From Erwinia_E haradaeae_I (GTDB lineage Bacteria > Pseudomonadota > Gammaproteobacteria > Enterobacterales > Enterobacteriaceae), in NCBI RefSeq assembly GCF_900698925.1, contig NZ_LR217713.1:868001-932000 (forward strand): a DNA stretch of 64,000 bases. The letters run 5' to 3'. Below the pieces are notes generated by a model. That model saw only the letters and a list, made by a program, of their open reading frames with translations. It did no database searches and was not told the DNA's origin. Below are positions 39,043 to 50,369 of this stretch, one piece after another. The stretch's first letter is position 1; each line of letters begins with the position of its first letter. Made by a program: the position numbers and the translations under genes.

Positions 39043-39996
39043 CCAAATTCTACTCAATACCTCAAACTTATTAATTCTAAATTATTGACTCTGTATTAAA
39101 ATATCCAATTTTTTGAATAAAATTTGCAAAATATATTTTCTACTGCTTATCTATTTAACTATCGAAGTATCTGTTAAAAATCAAATTAAAAAAACAGATA
39201 AAACTATTAAACTTATCAAAATATACGTTCTAAAGTAAATGGCTCAGTCAAAAATAATTAAAAAATAACATACACATATTGTTATTTTTTCTTCTAAATA
39301 AAAAACAACTACTAGTTAGTATAAATTCATAATAATTCTCATGCCTGACTCTACTGACAAGACTTATATAAACAATTATATAATATCTTCTTATCAATCA
39401 CTAGTGAAATATGTTATAAAAATATAACATAATAGTGTGTCAAGTTATTTTCCATTAGTAAATGTATTTAGATAAAAACCATAATACTTCGTTTCATACT
39501 TTTTCTTCTAATAACATATTATCATCTGAAAATCAGACATGCCAATAAAATGAATCCGATTCACTTTTTATAAAACAATATCATTGAAATAGACTAATTT
39601 ATAAAAAATAAAATAAAACACTATTAATTATACCTAATATTATCAATATTTTATCTATTAACATACTGTAGAAAAATCATAATACTATGATATTTATCTA
39701 AATAAATAACAATACTTGGAATTACATTGGTCCATGCTTCAAATCAAGTTTTTATAAAAAAGAGCTATAAATACACATAAATATGTTTTATAAAAAAACT
39801 AATACTTCTGATTAGCATAAAAGCGCGGTGATAATAAAAAAAATATGAATCAAGTTACTATATTTACACACACTTCCAATCATGGGTTCTATATACTATG
39901 AGTAAATTCATTATGCTAACATGAAATTAGTCAGACAAATCCATATACATAATTATAACAGGTGCAATAACTGTCTAAGAAAATACTGGAATTAAT
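39043..39996. other. gene-free divergent spacer between smpB and ratA
   Basis: About 950 bases; no gene, tRNA or strong hairpin recognised. In E. coli the same interval is short, so it has expanded or lost genes. Confidence 0.55.
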
Positions 39997-40443
39997 ATGT
40001 CTAATATTATTTGTTCATCATGGGTGCCATTCAGTTCTGAAAAAATGTATATTCTTGTAAATGACATCGAATGTTATCCACAGTTCCTTTCTGGATGTAT
40101 TGGTAGTCGAATAATAACTTGTAACTCTTCACAAATGACTGCTTCTATAGATATTGAGAAATCCGGAATAAAAATGACCATTATTACCCGAAATACTCTT
40201 ATCTCTAATAAAAGCATCCATATACAGTTACTAGAAGGCCCATTTTCTCAACTTAATGGCAGCTGGTATTTTATACCAATAAGTGAAAACTCCTGCCAAG
40301 TGAGGCTCATATTGAATTTAAAGTTTACCAATAGACTAATCGCTATTACATTTAAAAATCTGTTTAAAAACATCAATAAAAAGATTATTTATTCCTTTAT
40401 TTCCCGCGCTAAAAAAATATATGATGACAAAAATTATAGTTGA
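39997..40443 (+). CDS. ratA: START-like (polyketide cyclase/COQ10) protein RatA
   Basis: 148-residue SRPBCC-fold protein. FSSEKMYILVNDIECYPQFLSGCIGSRII, QMTASIDIEKSGIKMTIITRN and LLEGPFSQLNGSWYF align with E. coli RatA (PasT). E. coli RatA was described as a toxin that blocks 70S assembly; the COQ10-like fold also suggests a role in ubiquinone use, which would fit the bo3 quinol oxidase in this window (inference). It overlaps ratB by 23 bases. Confidence 0.93.
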   Translation: MSNIICSSWVPFSSEKMYILVNDIECYPQFLSGCIGSRIITCNSSQMTASIDIEKSGIKMTIITRNTLISNKSIHIQLLEGPFSQLNGSWYFIPISENSCQVRLILNLKFTNRLIAITFKNLFKNINKKIIYSFISRAKKIYDDKNYS

Positions 40444-40714
40444 TGTTGTTTATGCACTGCCTCATAAACAATATTGTTATCACTTAACCATAGAGGAAGG
40501 AAGCACAGTTGAGCAAACTATTATTAAATCTGGAATACTAACAACTCGAAAAGATATTATTCTTCAAAAAAATAAATTTGGTATTTTTGGTAATTTAGTT
40601 AAATTATCCACACAAGTGCATAATGGTGATCGAGTAGAAATATATCGCCCTTTAGGAAAAAACTATAGAAATTTATTACATCAACAAAAAAACCGACCAA
40701 TATATAAAAAATAA
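40421..40714 (+). CDS. ratB: RatB (RnfH/ubiquitin-like family)
   Basis: 97-residue beta-grasp protein of the RnfH family. VDVVYALPHKQYCYHLTIEEGSTVEQTI and NKFGIFGNLVKLSTQVHNGDRVEIYRPL match E. coli RatB (PasI). Starts inside ratA; a second ATG one codon on is equally good. Listed as the antitoxin of RatA in some schemes, though that pairing is disputed. Confidence 0.92.
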   Translation: MMTKIIVDVVYALPHKQYCYHLTIEEGSTVEQTIIKSGILTTRKDIILQKNKFGIFGNLVKLSTQVHNGDRVEIYRPLGKNYRNLLHQQKNRPIYKK

Positions 40715-41561
40715 AAACCTATCCTACTCATTGTTATACATATATAAAATACTAATATATATTTTTATATACTTACAATATATACAGTAAAAATTCAACA
40801 TAAATCAGACTAAAATAGTTAAGAAAACCAAGAAATAAACAATAGTCAAATACATAGGAATTATTTAGAAAAATAAAAAATAAAATTCATAATTATCTCT
40901 TAGAGATAAAATATAAACAAAACCCGCTAGTAATAATTTTTATCGATACAACTAACTACCTATCGTAAATTAAAAACTATATTTTATATGTTATGAACAA
41001 ACTATATTAAGCTTTAATTATTTAATTATAAATAACACATATAACCTATGCCTGTCTCTTTAAGACATAAAATTTATACAAAAAAACATTATCTTAATGC
41101 CACATAGATTAATATAATATAAGTATAAATTAATTAATCATTCAGACCACCGCAATAAATCACATACCAACCATAAATAATGGTTCCTACAAAAAACTAA
41201 TAGCTATATTTCTTGATATAATAAGAAAAACCATATTATCCCTTAGTTAAGGGATAACTCTGGTAACCATAAATCTCAATGTATTTTCTTATAACTAATA
41301 AAAGACAAAAACATGATTACAACTTCATAAATAACTTAGTATATAAAATAAAATATTTGATCATTGTTACGTACTAGTCTTTCAATTTAATCTAGTAACT
41401 CTTAATTGACCATCCTTATCTATATTTTTGTCGATTAGAATATAAAAATATTATAAATTATACATTAACAATATCATAAAAAATTTTAATTTTTTTAAAA
41501 TAAGAGTTCGTTTATCACATAAAAATCTAAACTTCTTATTAATTAAAAAACCATATTAAAA
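40715..41561. other. gene-free spacer between convergent ratB and prfC
   Basis: No gene. One strong hairpin at 41236-41257, listed separately. Confidence 0.6.
41236..41257 (-). terminator. hairpin probably ending the prfC transcript
   Basis: TTATCCCTT-AGTT-AAGGGATAA, a perfect 9-bp stem. On the minus strand it is followed by ATGGTTTTTCTT. It lies about 305 bases past the prfC stop; the plus-strand side has no T run. Confidence 0.6.
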
Positions 41562-43151
41562 TTAATGTTCACGCATTTTCCAGAAAACTACTTCCGGATA
41601 TCGTTCTTGAATAATACTTAGATGAACCATAGTTGGAGCAATATACGTGAGATTTTCACTACCATCTAACGCCAAGTAAGTTGAATTTTTACTTTGAAAC
41701 TCCTCAAGTTTACTCGTATCAATGCATGTAACCCATCGTGCAGCAACAATTTTCATCTCTTCATAAGCTGCTATCACATTATATTCATTTTTTAAACGTG
41801 AAACTACCACATCAAATTGTAAAACACCTAACGCTCCAACAATTAAATCATGATTATTTAATGGTCGAAATATCTGTATCGCACCCTCTTCTGAAAGCTG
41901 AACCAAACCCTTAAGAAGCTGTTTTTGTTTTAATGGATCACACAGGCGAATGCGACGAAAAAGTTCTGGTGCAAAATTTGGAATACCAAAAAATTTTATC
42001 TTTTCACCTTGTGTAAAAGTATCACCAATTTGGATCTTGCCGTGATTATGTAATCCAATAATATCTCCTGGATAGGCTTCTTCAGTCTGATAACGATCAC
42101 CGGCCATAAAAGTTAAAGCAGAAGTAACAACAAGATTTTTTCCAGTACGCACGTGATGTAATTTTATTCCTTTTCTATATTTTCCAGAAACTATACGCAT
42201 GAATGCTACACGATCACGATGCTTTCGATCCATATTAGCCTGGATTTTAAAAATAAAACCACTAAAATCCTGATCCATTGCAGTTACAATCCGCTCGTTG
42301 CTATAACGAGGCAATGGTGAAGGCCCCCAATCCACTATGCCATCAAGAACATGATCAACACCAAAGTTACCTAATGCAGTACCAAAAAATACTGGCGTCA
42401 TAGTACCCTGAAGAAACTGATGACGATCAAAAACTGATGAGGCGCTCTCTACTAACTCAACTTCTTCTCGTAACTGCTTAGCAAGAACTTCACCAATGGC
42501 TATCTCTAGCTCTGGGTTATTCAGACCCTTTACTACACGAACTTCTTGAATAATGTGCCCCCTACCAGACTGATATAAATAGGCCTCATGTCTGTACAAA
42601 TGATAAACACCCTTAAATAACTTACCAAAACCAATAGGCCAAGTAATTGGAGAGCAAACAAGCTTTAACTTACTCTGCACCTCATCCATAACTGTAATAG
42701 GATCACGAATCTCACGATCCATTTTATTCATAAAAGTCAAAATAGGGGTACGATGTAAACGAGTAACATGCATTAACTGACAAGTTCGATCCTCCACACC
42801 CTTTACTGCATCAATTAACATAAGACAGCAATCTACAGCAGTCAATGTTCGATAAGTATCTTCCGAAAAATCTGCATGACCCGGAGTGTCAAGTAAATTA
42901 ATTAAACTCCCACGATAAGGAAACTGCATAACCGAAGTGCTAATAGAAATACCCCGCTCTCTCTCCATGTTCATCCAATCCGATCTAACGGATCTATTAA
43001 AAAAAGAACCTTTTACAGAACCAGCAATCTGAATAACCTGCCCAAAGAGCAATACTTTTTCCGTAATGGTAGTCTTCCCAGCATCCGGGTGAGAAATAAT
43101 AGCAAAAGTACGTCGTCGCGCCACTTCTTTAGAAAAAGATATATTTGACAT
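41562..43151 (-). CDS. prfC: peptide chain release factor 3 (RF3)
   Basis: GTPase that recycles RF1 and RF2 from the ribosome after termination. 529 residues, equal to E. coli. G1 SHPDAGKTT, G2 RGISISTSVMQF, G3 DTPGHADF and G4 NKMD are intact in the first 150 residues. The C-terminal domains follow E. coli RF3 closely (GIPNFAPELFRRIRLCDPLKQKQLLKGL). Solitary gene on the minus strand. prfC is absent from the smallest symbiont genomes, so its retention argues for a moderate degree of reduction. Confidence 0.97.
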   Translation of the reverse strand: MSNISFSKEVARRRTFAIISHPDAGKTTITEKVLLFGQVIQIAGSVKGSFFNRSVRSDWMNMERERGISISTSVMQFPYRGSLINLLDTPGHADFSEDTYRTLTAVDCCLMLIDAVKGVEDRTCQLMHVTRLHRTPILTFMNKMDREIRDPITVMDEVQSKLKLVCSPITWPIGFGKLFKGVYHLYRHEAYLYQSGRGHIIQEVRVVKGLNNPELEIAIGEVLAKQLREEVELVESASSVFDRHQFLQGTMTPVFFGTALGNFGVDHVLDGIVDWGPSPLPRYSNERIVTAMDQDFSGFIFKIQANMDRKHRDRVAFMRIVSGKYRKGIKLHHVRTGKNLVVTSALTFMAGDRYQTEEAYPGDIIGLHNHGKIQIGDTFTQGEKIKFFGIPNFAPELFRRIRLCDPLKQKQLLKGLVQLSEEGAIQIFRPLNNHDLIVGALGVLQFDVVVSRLKNEYNVIAAYEEMKIVAARWVTCIDTSKLEEFQSKNSTYLALDGSENLTYIAPTMVHLSIIQERYPEVVFWKMREH

Positions 43152-44735
43152 AAAGATTCTTCTAATTTAGCATGCAATCTTATACAAATCGCATAAAGTA
43201 ATGTATCAAAAACTAACCTAACATGGTTATTAGTATGTATTAAACTTAACAATAAGCATTAAAATAAAAACATTAGTTTTGAACTATATTGATAAACCAT
43301 ATAAACAATCTTGTTATTTATAAAATAAATACACTAGAATTGAAATTAAATCATTATAATCACTAACTTTAGTTCACAACTTTCCTTATGTAAATTAACG
43401 TTTAAAACAATTACGATTATATGATATACAATACGATACAATATCCATTCAAATATATAGAAAAAATTCAATACATATCCTTTTAATGAATAATTACTCA
43501 CTAACACTTAAGTATCATAAATATACGATATATAAAAAACACAAATATTGGTACAAACAGTATAGACTGAAAAGTAATCTAGTATATAAAGCAATATCGA
43601 TCTAACTCGTAAATCAATCTCTTTAATAATAACTTAAAAACTATATAAAAATTAAAATCAAAATATTAAAATACTTAAACTGTATATTATAAACTATATT
43701 ATACTCATCAAATCCTACGCTTTCCACAATCTAATCTAAAAGCAAGCCAACCAATAACTTCATAGATAACATATTATAATATAAAAATAAAATGATAAGA
43801 GAAAAGTGACTAAGTAGAGTTAAGCCTACAGTAAATATGAGCCTGATTTGCACCTAAATGATATAAAAGATATATATCTGTTCCTATAATACACGATACA
43901 GCACTACACATGACCAATAAACTTCTAGAACCATGACGACATTCAATGAGTATTAAAATACTAATATCAGTAAATATATTTAATCACTTGTAAACATAAG
44001 ATCGAAATACAATTTGATTACCTATGTATGTAAAAATTTAATGAAGAATAAATTTATTATACATTTTATCAATATATTGGAATACATACTATACAAACTA
44101 CACTCAGAGTATCTGAAACTACTCATCGAGATAGTTTAATATAATATTATAATCAGTGTTATATGCCATCATTTAGAGTTGTATCTAACAGTCAAAAACT
44201 TATACCGTAGAAAAAAATTATACAAAAACCTAACTTAGTATCCATGAGAATAACTAATATTTACTATCTAAGCACTCTAATACTACTAATTCAATCGACT
44301 CTTTAGCACAAAACTTATTATGTAATCCAATATTCATATTTTGATCAAGCCAAATCTACATAATAATTTCTTTTTTATCCAACGAATCTATAAAATACCT
44401 GTATTCTAATTTATACAAGTACCTAAATACAAATAGAACAGTCATGCACTTAAATTAAAGAAGACATAATGTACTACATTGTTCTTATGAAGATTTCTAC
44501 ACATATACTAAATAAAATTCTTAAAAAATAAAAACAATACCTATAAAAGAAAAACTCTAGTTTCTAAACAATATCTATTACGTTTAAAAAGATTTAATTC
44601 CAGTTAGTAATTTGTAAACTAACTCATTTTATTTTTTATATAAAATTGACTAAATCTATAATAATTTATTTTTTTAGAATATAAATATAAAGAGATAATT
44701 AAAAAAAAATAAATAAGAACAGTAAAGGTAAAAAT
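43152..44735. other. long gene-free AT-rich stretch
   Basis: About 1.6 kb between the divergent prfC and alaS. I see no gene, RNA or relic that I can name. Confidence 0.6.
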
Positions 44736-47366
44736 ATGAAACCAAGCACTTCAGAAGTTCGCCAAATGTTTCTTAATTTCTTTCACAAAAAAGGACATAA
44801 AATTATATCTAGCAGCTCCCTGATTCCAAAAAATGACCCAACAATATTATTTACTAACGCTGGAATGAATCAATTCAAAGATATTTTTCTTGGTAAAGAT
44901 CAACGAAACTACTCTCGAGCCACTAGTTCTCAAAGATGTGTGCGCGCTGGTGGAAAACATAACGACTTAGAAAAAGTAGGTTTTACTCCCAAACATCATA
45001 CTTTTTTTGAAATGCTGGGCAACTTTAGCTTCGGTGATTACTTCAAACACGAAGCAATTGCTTTTTCTTGGGAATTATTAACTAGCCCTCATTGGTTTAA
45101 TCTTCCAAAAGAAAAATTATGGGTTACTGTCTATGAAGGCGATAATGAAACCTTTAACATTTGGAAAAAAGATATCGGAGTATTACCAAATCAAATTATT
45201 CGCATAGGTGACAAAAAAAACGCTCTATATGATTCCGATAACTTCTGGAGCATGGGCGAAACCGGTCCATGCGGACCTTCTTCTGAAATTTTTTTTGATC
45301 ATGGACCCAAAATTGTTGGCAACCCTCCTGGCACCTCAGGTGAGGATGGTGATAGATATGTTGAAATCTGGAATATTGTATTTATGCAATTTAATCGTCA
45401 ATTAAATGGCACTATGTTACCCCTACCTCAGTCATGCGTTGATACTGGCATGGGATTAGAAAGAATTACAGCAATCCTACAAAATGTACACTCAAACTAT
45501 AAAATTGACATTTTTACTAAACTAATCCAGTCAGTCGCCGAAACCATAGGTACAACAGATTTAAATAATAAATCTTTACATGTTATCGCAGATCATATTC
45601 GATCCTGCGCATTTTTAATTGCAGATGGAGTTATTCCATCAAATGATAACCAAGCGTATGTATTACGACGTCTAATTCGACGCGCAGTACATCATGGAAA
45701 AATGCTGGGATCCAAAGAAACATTTTTCTTTAAACTTGTAGATCCTTTAATTGCAATTATGAATATAAATGATAATAATTTTATCAAAAAAAAGAAACAC
45801 ATAGAAAAAATTCTACAAACTGAAGAAGAACAGTACGCCAAAAATATAGAGAGAGGGATATCGCTTTTAAATACAGAAATCACACAACTTTCAGATCGTA
45901 CCTTAGGCGGTGATATTGTATTCCGTTTATATGATACATTCGGGCTTCCTCTAGAATGGACTGAAGGCATATGCAAACAACATAATATAGAAATTGATAA
46001 AATTGGATTTGAATATGCAATGACACAACAACGCCAACAAGCTCGTAATAGCAGTCGTTTTTATGCTAAAAATCAAAACGCAATTTACACGACTCAATCC
46101 TCCATATTCAAAGGATACGAATACTTACAATTACAAACAGTAATTACTGCTATTAATATTAACGGAAACACCGTAGAAACTATTAGACCTGGTAAAAATG
46201 GAATCATCTTTCTTGAAAGCACGCCTTGCTATGCGGAATCTGGTGGGCAAATAGGTGATAGCGGCAACCTATATGATAAAAAAAATTCTCATTTTTCTGT
46301 TCATGATACACAAAAATATTCTCAAGCTATTGGGCATAGTGGTCAAATGATCACCGGTGAATTACATATAGGTGATACAGTAATAATACAAGTAAATGAA
46401 CAAAAAAGAAAACGTATTTGTTTAAATCACTCAAGCACCCATCTTTTACAAGCAACCTTACAACAAGTACTTGGAAAACATGTTGAACAAAAAGGATCAT
46501 TGGTAAGTGACTCTTCTTTACGTTTTGATTTTTCTCATTATAAACCTATGACATTAGAAGAGATACATACCGTTGAAGAAATCATTAATTCTAAAATTCG
46601 ACTAAATTCACGGATTGAAACTCATGTTATGAAACTAGAAGATGCAAAATCATATGGAGCCATATCATTATTTAACGAAACATATAGTGATTATGTACGA
46701 GTCCTAAAGATAAGTGATTTCTCTATTGAGCTGTGTGGAGGCACTCACGCTAAAAGAACAGGTGATATTGGCCTGTTTCACCTACGCTCTGAATCCAGTG
46801 TAGCAGCAGGAGTTCGTCGTATCGAAGCAGTTACTGGAGACAAGGCTTTGTTAATACTACAAAAAGAAAATGAACAGTTATTAAATATAACTAACCTTTT
46901 GAAGGCTAATCGTTATAATATATATGAAAAAATTCACTCCTTCATAAATCATACCCACAATTTAGAAGAAAAAATAAAAACACTATATCAACAAAAAGCC
47001 CTTGAGACTAAAAACTTACTGGCTAATAATTTTATGACAATAAAAGGAGTTCAGATCTTAGTATATACTTTAAATAATCTTGAACCCAAACTATTACATA
47101 TCATAGTAAAAAAATTGAAAAACCAACTTAAATCAGGAATTATCGTTCTAGCAAATATTATTGATGAAAAAGTGTTTATAATTGCTAGTGTGACTTCTGA
47201 TCTCACAGGGAGAATCCAAGCTTGTAGCATTATAGAAATACTAGCTAAAAAAATTGATGGAAAGGGAGGTGGTCATCCTAATATAGCTCAAGCAATGGGC
47301 TTCAATATTACCACACTACCAAAAGCCTTAATTGACATTAAAGAATGGCTATCGGAAAACCTGTAA
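44736..47366 (+). CDS. alaS: alanyl-tRNA synthetase
   Basis: 876 residues, equal to E. coli length. Class II catalytic core at the N-terminus (LIPKNDPTILFTNAGMNQFKDIFLG, FFEMLGNFSFGDYFK, GMGLERITAIL). The editing domain has HSSTHLL and CGGTHAKRTGDI zinc/catalytic residues. The C-terminal DHHA1 domain has GKGGGHPNIAQAMG. It charges tRNA-Ala (the GGC isoacceptor is in this window) and tmRNA. Followed by a strong terminator and csrA, the E. coli order. Confidence 0.98.
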   Translation: MKPSTSEVRQMFLNFFHKKGHKIISSSSLIPKNDPTILFTNAGMNQFKDIFLGKDQRNYSRATSSQRCVRAGGKHNDLEKVGFTPKHHTFFEMLGNFSFGDYFKHEAIAFSWELLTSPHWFNLPKEKLWVTVYEGDNETFNIWKKDIGVLPNQIIRIGDKKNALYDSDNFWSMGETGPCGPSSEIFFDHGPKIVGNPPGTSGEDGDRYVEIWNIVFMQFNRQLNGTMLPLPQSCVDTGMGLERITAILQNVHSNYKIDIFTKLIQSVAETIGTTDLNNKSLHVIADHIRSCAFLIADGVIPSNDNQAYVLRRLIRRAVHHGKMLGSKETFFFKLVDPLIAIMNINDNNFIKKKKHIEKILQTEEEQYAKNIERGISLLNTEITQLSDRTLGGDIVFRLYDTFGLPLEWTEGICKQHNIEIDKIGFEYAMTQQRQQARNSSRFYAKNQNAIYTTQSSIFKGYEYLQLQTVITAININGNTVETIRPGKNGIIFLESTPCYAESGGQIGDSGNLYDKKNSHFSVHDTQKYSQAIGHSGQMITGELHIGDTVIIQVNEQKRKRICLNHSSTHLLQATLQQVLGKHVEQKGSLVSDSSLRFDFSHYKPMTLEEIHTVEEIINSKIRLNSRIETHVMKLEDAKSYGAISLFNETYSDYVRVLKISDFSIELCGGTHAKRTGDIGLFHLRSESSVAAGVRRIEAVTGDKALLILQKENEQLLNITNLLKANRYNIYEKIHSFINHTHNLEEKIKTLYQQKALETKNLLANNFMTIKGVQILVYTLNNLEPKLLHIIVKKLKNQLKSGIIVLANIIDEKVFIIASVTSDLTGRIQACSIIEILAKKIDGKGGGHPNIAQAMGFNITTLPKALIDIKEWLSENL

Positions 47367-47806
47367 TGTCTACTCTAAAATTTCTCTATGTTCAAAGAAA
47401 AAACTAGTGTTCTATTCTAATTAATATAAAAGATACTGGTTCAGATAAAAAAGAATTAACTAATAATTTATATGACCCATGAATCTCTTTAAAAATTATT
47501 ACCCTGCTCTATTGCATAGAGCGGGGTAATAATTAAAGTTAGACTTTAACCATAAAGGTTAAGTATCTTATAAAAAACAAAATAATATAAAAAATATTTT
47601 GTGATATTCTTTGAAGACCTTTCGTTTATGCAATCAAAATATTACAATCCATCTTACTTTCATGCAAGCAGCGACACGGCCTTACTAAACACACGAGATT
47701 TCAACTTAAAAAGTATCTCCAATACAAGAGATACAATTACAGAATATGTGAATGAATCTTATATATGATATCACATCAAATCTTTTAATCTCTCTGGGAG
47801 AACAAT
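47367..47806. other. alaS-csrA interval
   Basis: Contains the alaS terminator (47494-47534) and the csrA leader, which carries a 7-bp hairpin GTATCTC/GAGATAC at 47713-47734. No further gene. Confidence 0.6.
47494..47534 (+). terminator. intrinsic terminator after alaS
   Basis: ATTACCCTGCTCTA-TTGCA-TAGAGCGGGGTAAT, a 14-bp stem with one G-T pair, extended by flanking A/T pairs to about 18 bp. One of the most GC-rich structures in the spacers. The A run before and T-rich bases after make it possibly bidirectional. Confidence 0.85.
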
Positions 47807-47986
47807 ATGCTTATTCTCACTCGTCGAGTGGGTGAAACCCTAATGATTGGCGAAACAGTGTCCGTAACGGTACTAGGTGTTAAAGGTAATCAAGTGCGTA
47901 TTGGTATTGCTGCGCCACAAGATATAGCAGTACATCGTGAAGAAATTTTTCAGCGTATACACAAAAAAAATACACAAAAAGAATAA
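47807..47986 (+). CDS. csrA: carbon storage regulator CsrA
   Basis: 59-residue RNA-binding dimeric regulator that controls translation of target mRNAs at GGA motifs. MLILTRRVGETLMIG, VTVLGVKGNQVRIGI and the C-terminal APQDIAVHREEIFQRI include the RNA-contacting Leu4, Arg6 and Arg44 regions. Slightly shorter than E. coli CsrA (61). GGAG stands 6 bases before the ATG. The retained alaS-csrA order matches E. coli. Retention of a global regulator in an otherwise regulator-poor window is notable. Confidence 0.97.
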   Translation: MLILTRRVGETLMIGETVSVTVLGVKGNQVRIGIAAPQDIAVHREEIFQRIHKKNTQKE

Positions 47987-49261
47987 ATAAAACTCCTTTA
48001 TTATACGCTAGTCTTAAAAATTTCATTTAAAAATCGAGAGTTCACTTTCTTAAAATATGTAAAAATTATTCTCTAATATTAGACATAACATCTATCATCA
48101 TTAGACAAATTAAAAATTGAGAGAATGATCAAATATAAAGAACTCTCGATATTAAATAAAAAATCAAGAAATATCTCTTACTTTTGAAGTAATGCATTGT
48201 ACTCTTCTCAAATACTATACTTAGTATTTCATTGACATAAAAGATAATCTTGACAAACCTTAAAAAAATAAAAGACTTATTAATACTCTCTAATTAAGTG
48301 AAATTGTAATACTTTAAGTTCATTTAAATGTAACCTCATAAAACTATACGTTAAAATAAGCTATTTGTGTTATTTATTAATCTTATAATATACAAATATG
48401 TATTTAAGATATAATAATTAATATTGATAATTTTATGTCACAATATTTGCATCTTTATACCATGTTAAAGCTTGAGAATAGTTATAATTCTAACAACAAT
48501 TTTTATTAAAAAATCACATGAAAAATCAACACCACCCTTAGCTGATTAACATGCATATAAAGTAAGAAAATTTATTTCAAATATTGTAAAAATCAGACTG
48601 ATTACTAAAGCTACTGATTTTAGACTCTATATTAAAGAGAGGTCTCTCTATTATTTTTTCAACATTTCATGAAATGTATTATAAATACTTAGAATCTCAA
48701 TGCCATTATTAAATCAGTGATATAGCAATCCATTGAATCTCTATTCTTTCGATTGTTAAACCTAATTAGTAACATAGTAATTCATTTTTTCTGATTAAAA
48801 TAATGAATTTGTAAAAAAACAAACTATATAAATTCATATACTTATAAATGTTAAGGATTTTCTATAACACATCAAAATAGAAAAATAGATATATAATCTA
48901 TTAATTATATTAAAATCTGTAATCTCAGCCATTACTAATAAAATAATAATATCTTTAGATATAACAACTAAACATAAAACTTATGAGATCATCAAAAGCA
49001 TCATATATAAATACTATCTCGTATTTCTATTAGATAGAGGTGTCTGTTTATCTATCTTTGATCTGAATACATCCAATCTATCTATTTAGAGACCTGTATT
49101 AATTAATTATAAATAATTACACTCTAATTCAGAATATTTCCCTAGCCAGATTGCTTGGTTAATATAGAATATTTTCAATGCTATGTTTCATTAACACGAA
49201 AACTCACATATCAGAGACTATATTAAGAATTTGCTAAAAAGATTTTAAAGGCGTATTACGT
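47987..49261. other. gene-free AT-rich stretch
   Basis: No gene. In E. coli a tRNA-Ser/Arg cluster follows csrA; no tRNA or tRNA relic is visible here. An 11-bp inverted pair ATCGAGAGTTC/GAACTCTCGAT spans 48033-48150. Confidence 0.55.
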
Positions 49262-50368
49262 GTGATTATTACCAGATATCTAGTATGGGAGACCATTAAG
49301 AATCAACTAATTATTCTTTTTATCTTACTTTTCATCTTCTTTTTTCAAAAATTAATAAAAACTCTTTCCTCTGTAGAGGGAGGAGAAATTGCTATTAATA
49401 CCATATTAACGATCTTAGGACTGGGTATGCCAAAAATGGCACAACTAATCCTACCGTTGAGCCTTTTTTTATCTATTCTCATCACTCTTGGGCGCCTTTG
49501 TACAGATAGTGAGATCACAGTAATGCAAGCGTGTGGATTCGGTCATAACTCGCTTATTAAAGTTGCAATGATTTTAATTACATTCACTACACTGGCATCT
49601 ATACTTAATAATGGCTGGATAGAACCTTGGTCTACTAACTATGAACATGAAATATTGCAAAAAATTCGATCGAATCCTGGTTCAGCTATTCTTTCGCCTA
49701 AAAAATTTCAAACAATTGAAAACGGACAAATTACTCTATTTATTGAAGAAAGAACAGGAAATCAATTAAAAAATATTTTTCTTGCTAAATTAAGAAAAAA
49801 AGATAATACCATACCTTATGTAATTATCGCAAAAAATGGAAAAATATCAGATTATAGTAATAATTCTAGTATTACTACGCTTTCTCAAGGTACTTGCTTT
49901 CAAGGTCATCCAGTACTAGATAACTTCCGAATTACCAGTTTTAAAAACTATCAATTAATACTGACTCATGATCAATCAATAACTCAAAAATACAATGTTG
50001 ATCAAATTAATCTAAATACCCTTTGGGTCACTAGCTCTAGCTCTCCTTTGAACAGAAGTGAATTACACTGGCGCCTCACACTGGTTTTCTCAGTATTAGT
50101 TATGGGATTAATGGCAGTGCCACTAGGCATAGCTAATCCCCGAAAAAGCCGCATACCATCAATACTTATCGCAATATTTCTTTATCTAATCTTTTTTTTA
50201 CTTCAAAGCTTGATGCATTCAGCAAGTAATCAAAACCGAATGAACCCTGCTTTATCAATGTGGATAATTAATTTTTCCTATCTAACAGCAAGTATACTGT
50301 GTAACACATGGGATACACTACTGGTCCGTCGTTTACGTGCATGGTTTTTTCACCGAGGAGATCTCTAA
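49262..50368 (+). CDS. lptF: LPS export ABC transporter permease LptF
   Basis: Inner-membrane permease of the LptB2FG complex that extracts LPS and sends it to the outer membrane. 368 residues (E. coli 366). N-terminal helices (IITRYLVWETIKNQLIILFILL, LILPLSLFLSILITLGRL), the coupling motif SEITVMQACGF, a periplasmic beta-jellyroll and C-terminal helices are in order. GTG start at 49262 with AAGG about 10 bases upstream. lptG begins one base after its stop. Confidence 0.96.
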   Translation: MIITRYLVWETIKNQLIILFILLFIFFFQKLIKTLSSVEGGEIAINTILTILGLGMPKMAQLILPLSLFLSILITLGRLCTDSEITVMQACGFGHNSLIKVAMILITFTTLASILNNGWIEPWSTNYEHEILQKIRSNPGSAILSPKKFQTIENGQITLFIEERTGNQLKNIFLAKLRKKDNTIPYVIIAKNGKISDYSNNSSITTLSQGTCFQGHPVLDNFRITSFKNYQLILTHDQSITQKYNVDQINLNTLWVTSSSSPLNRSELHWRLTLVFSVLVMGLMAVPLGIANPRKSRIPSILIAIFLYLIFFLLQSLMHSASNQNRMNPALSMWIINFSYLTASILCNTWDTLLVRRLRAWFFHRGDL

Positions 50369-50369
50369 T

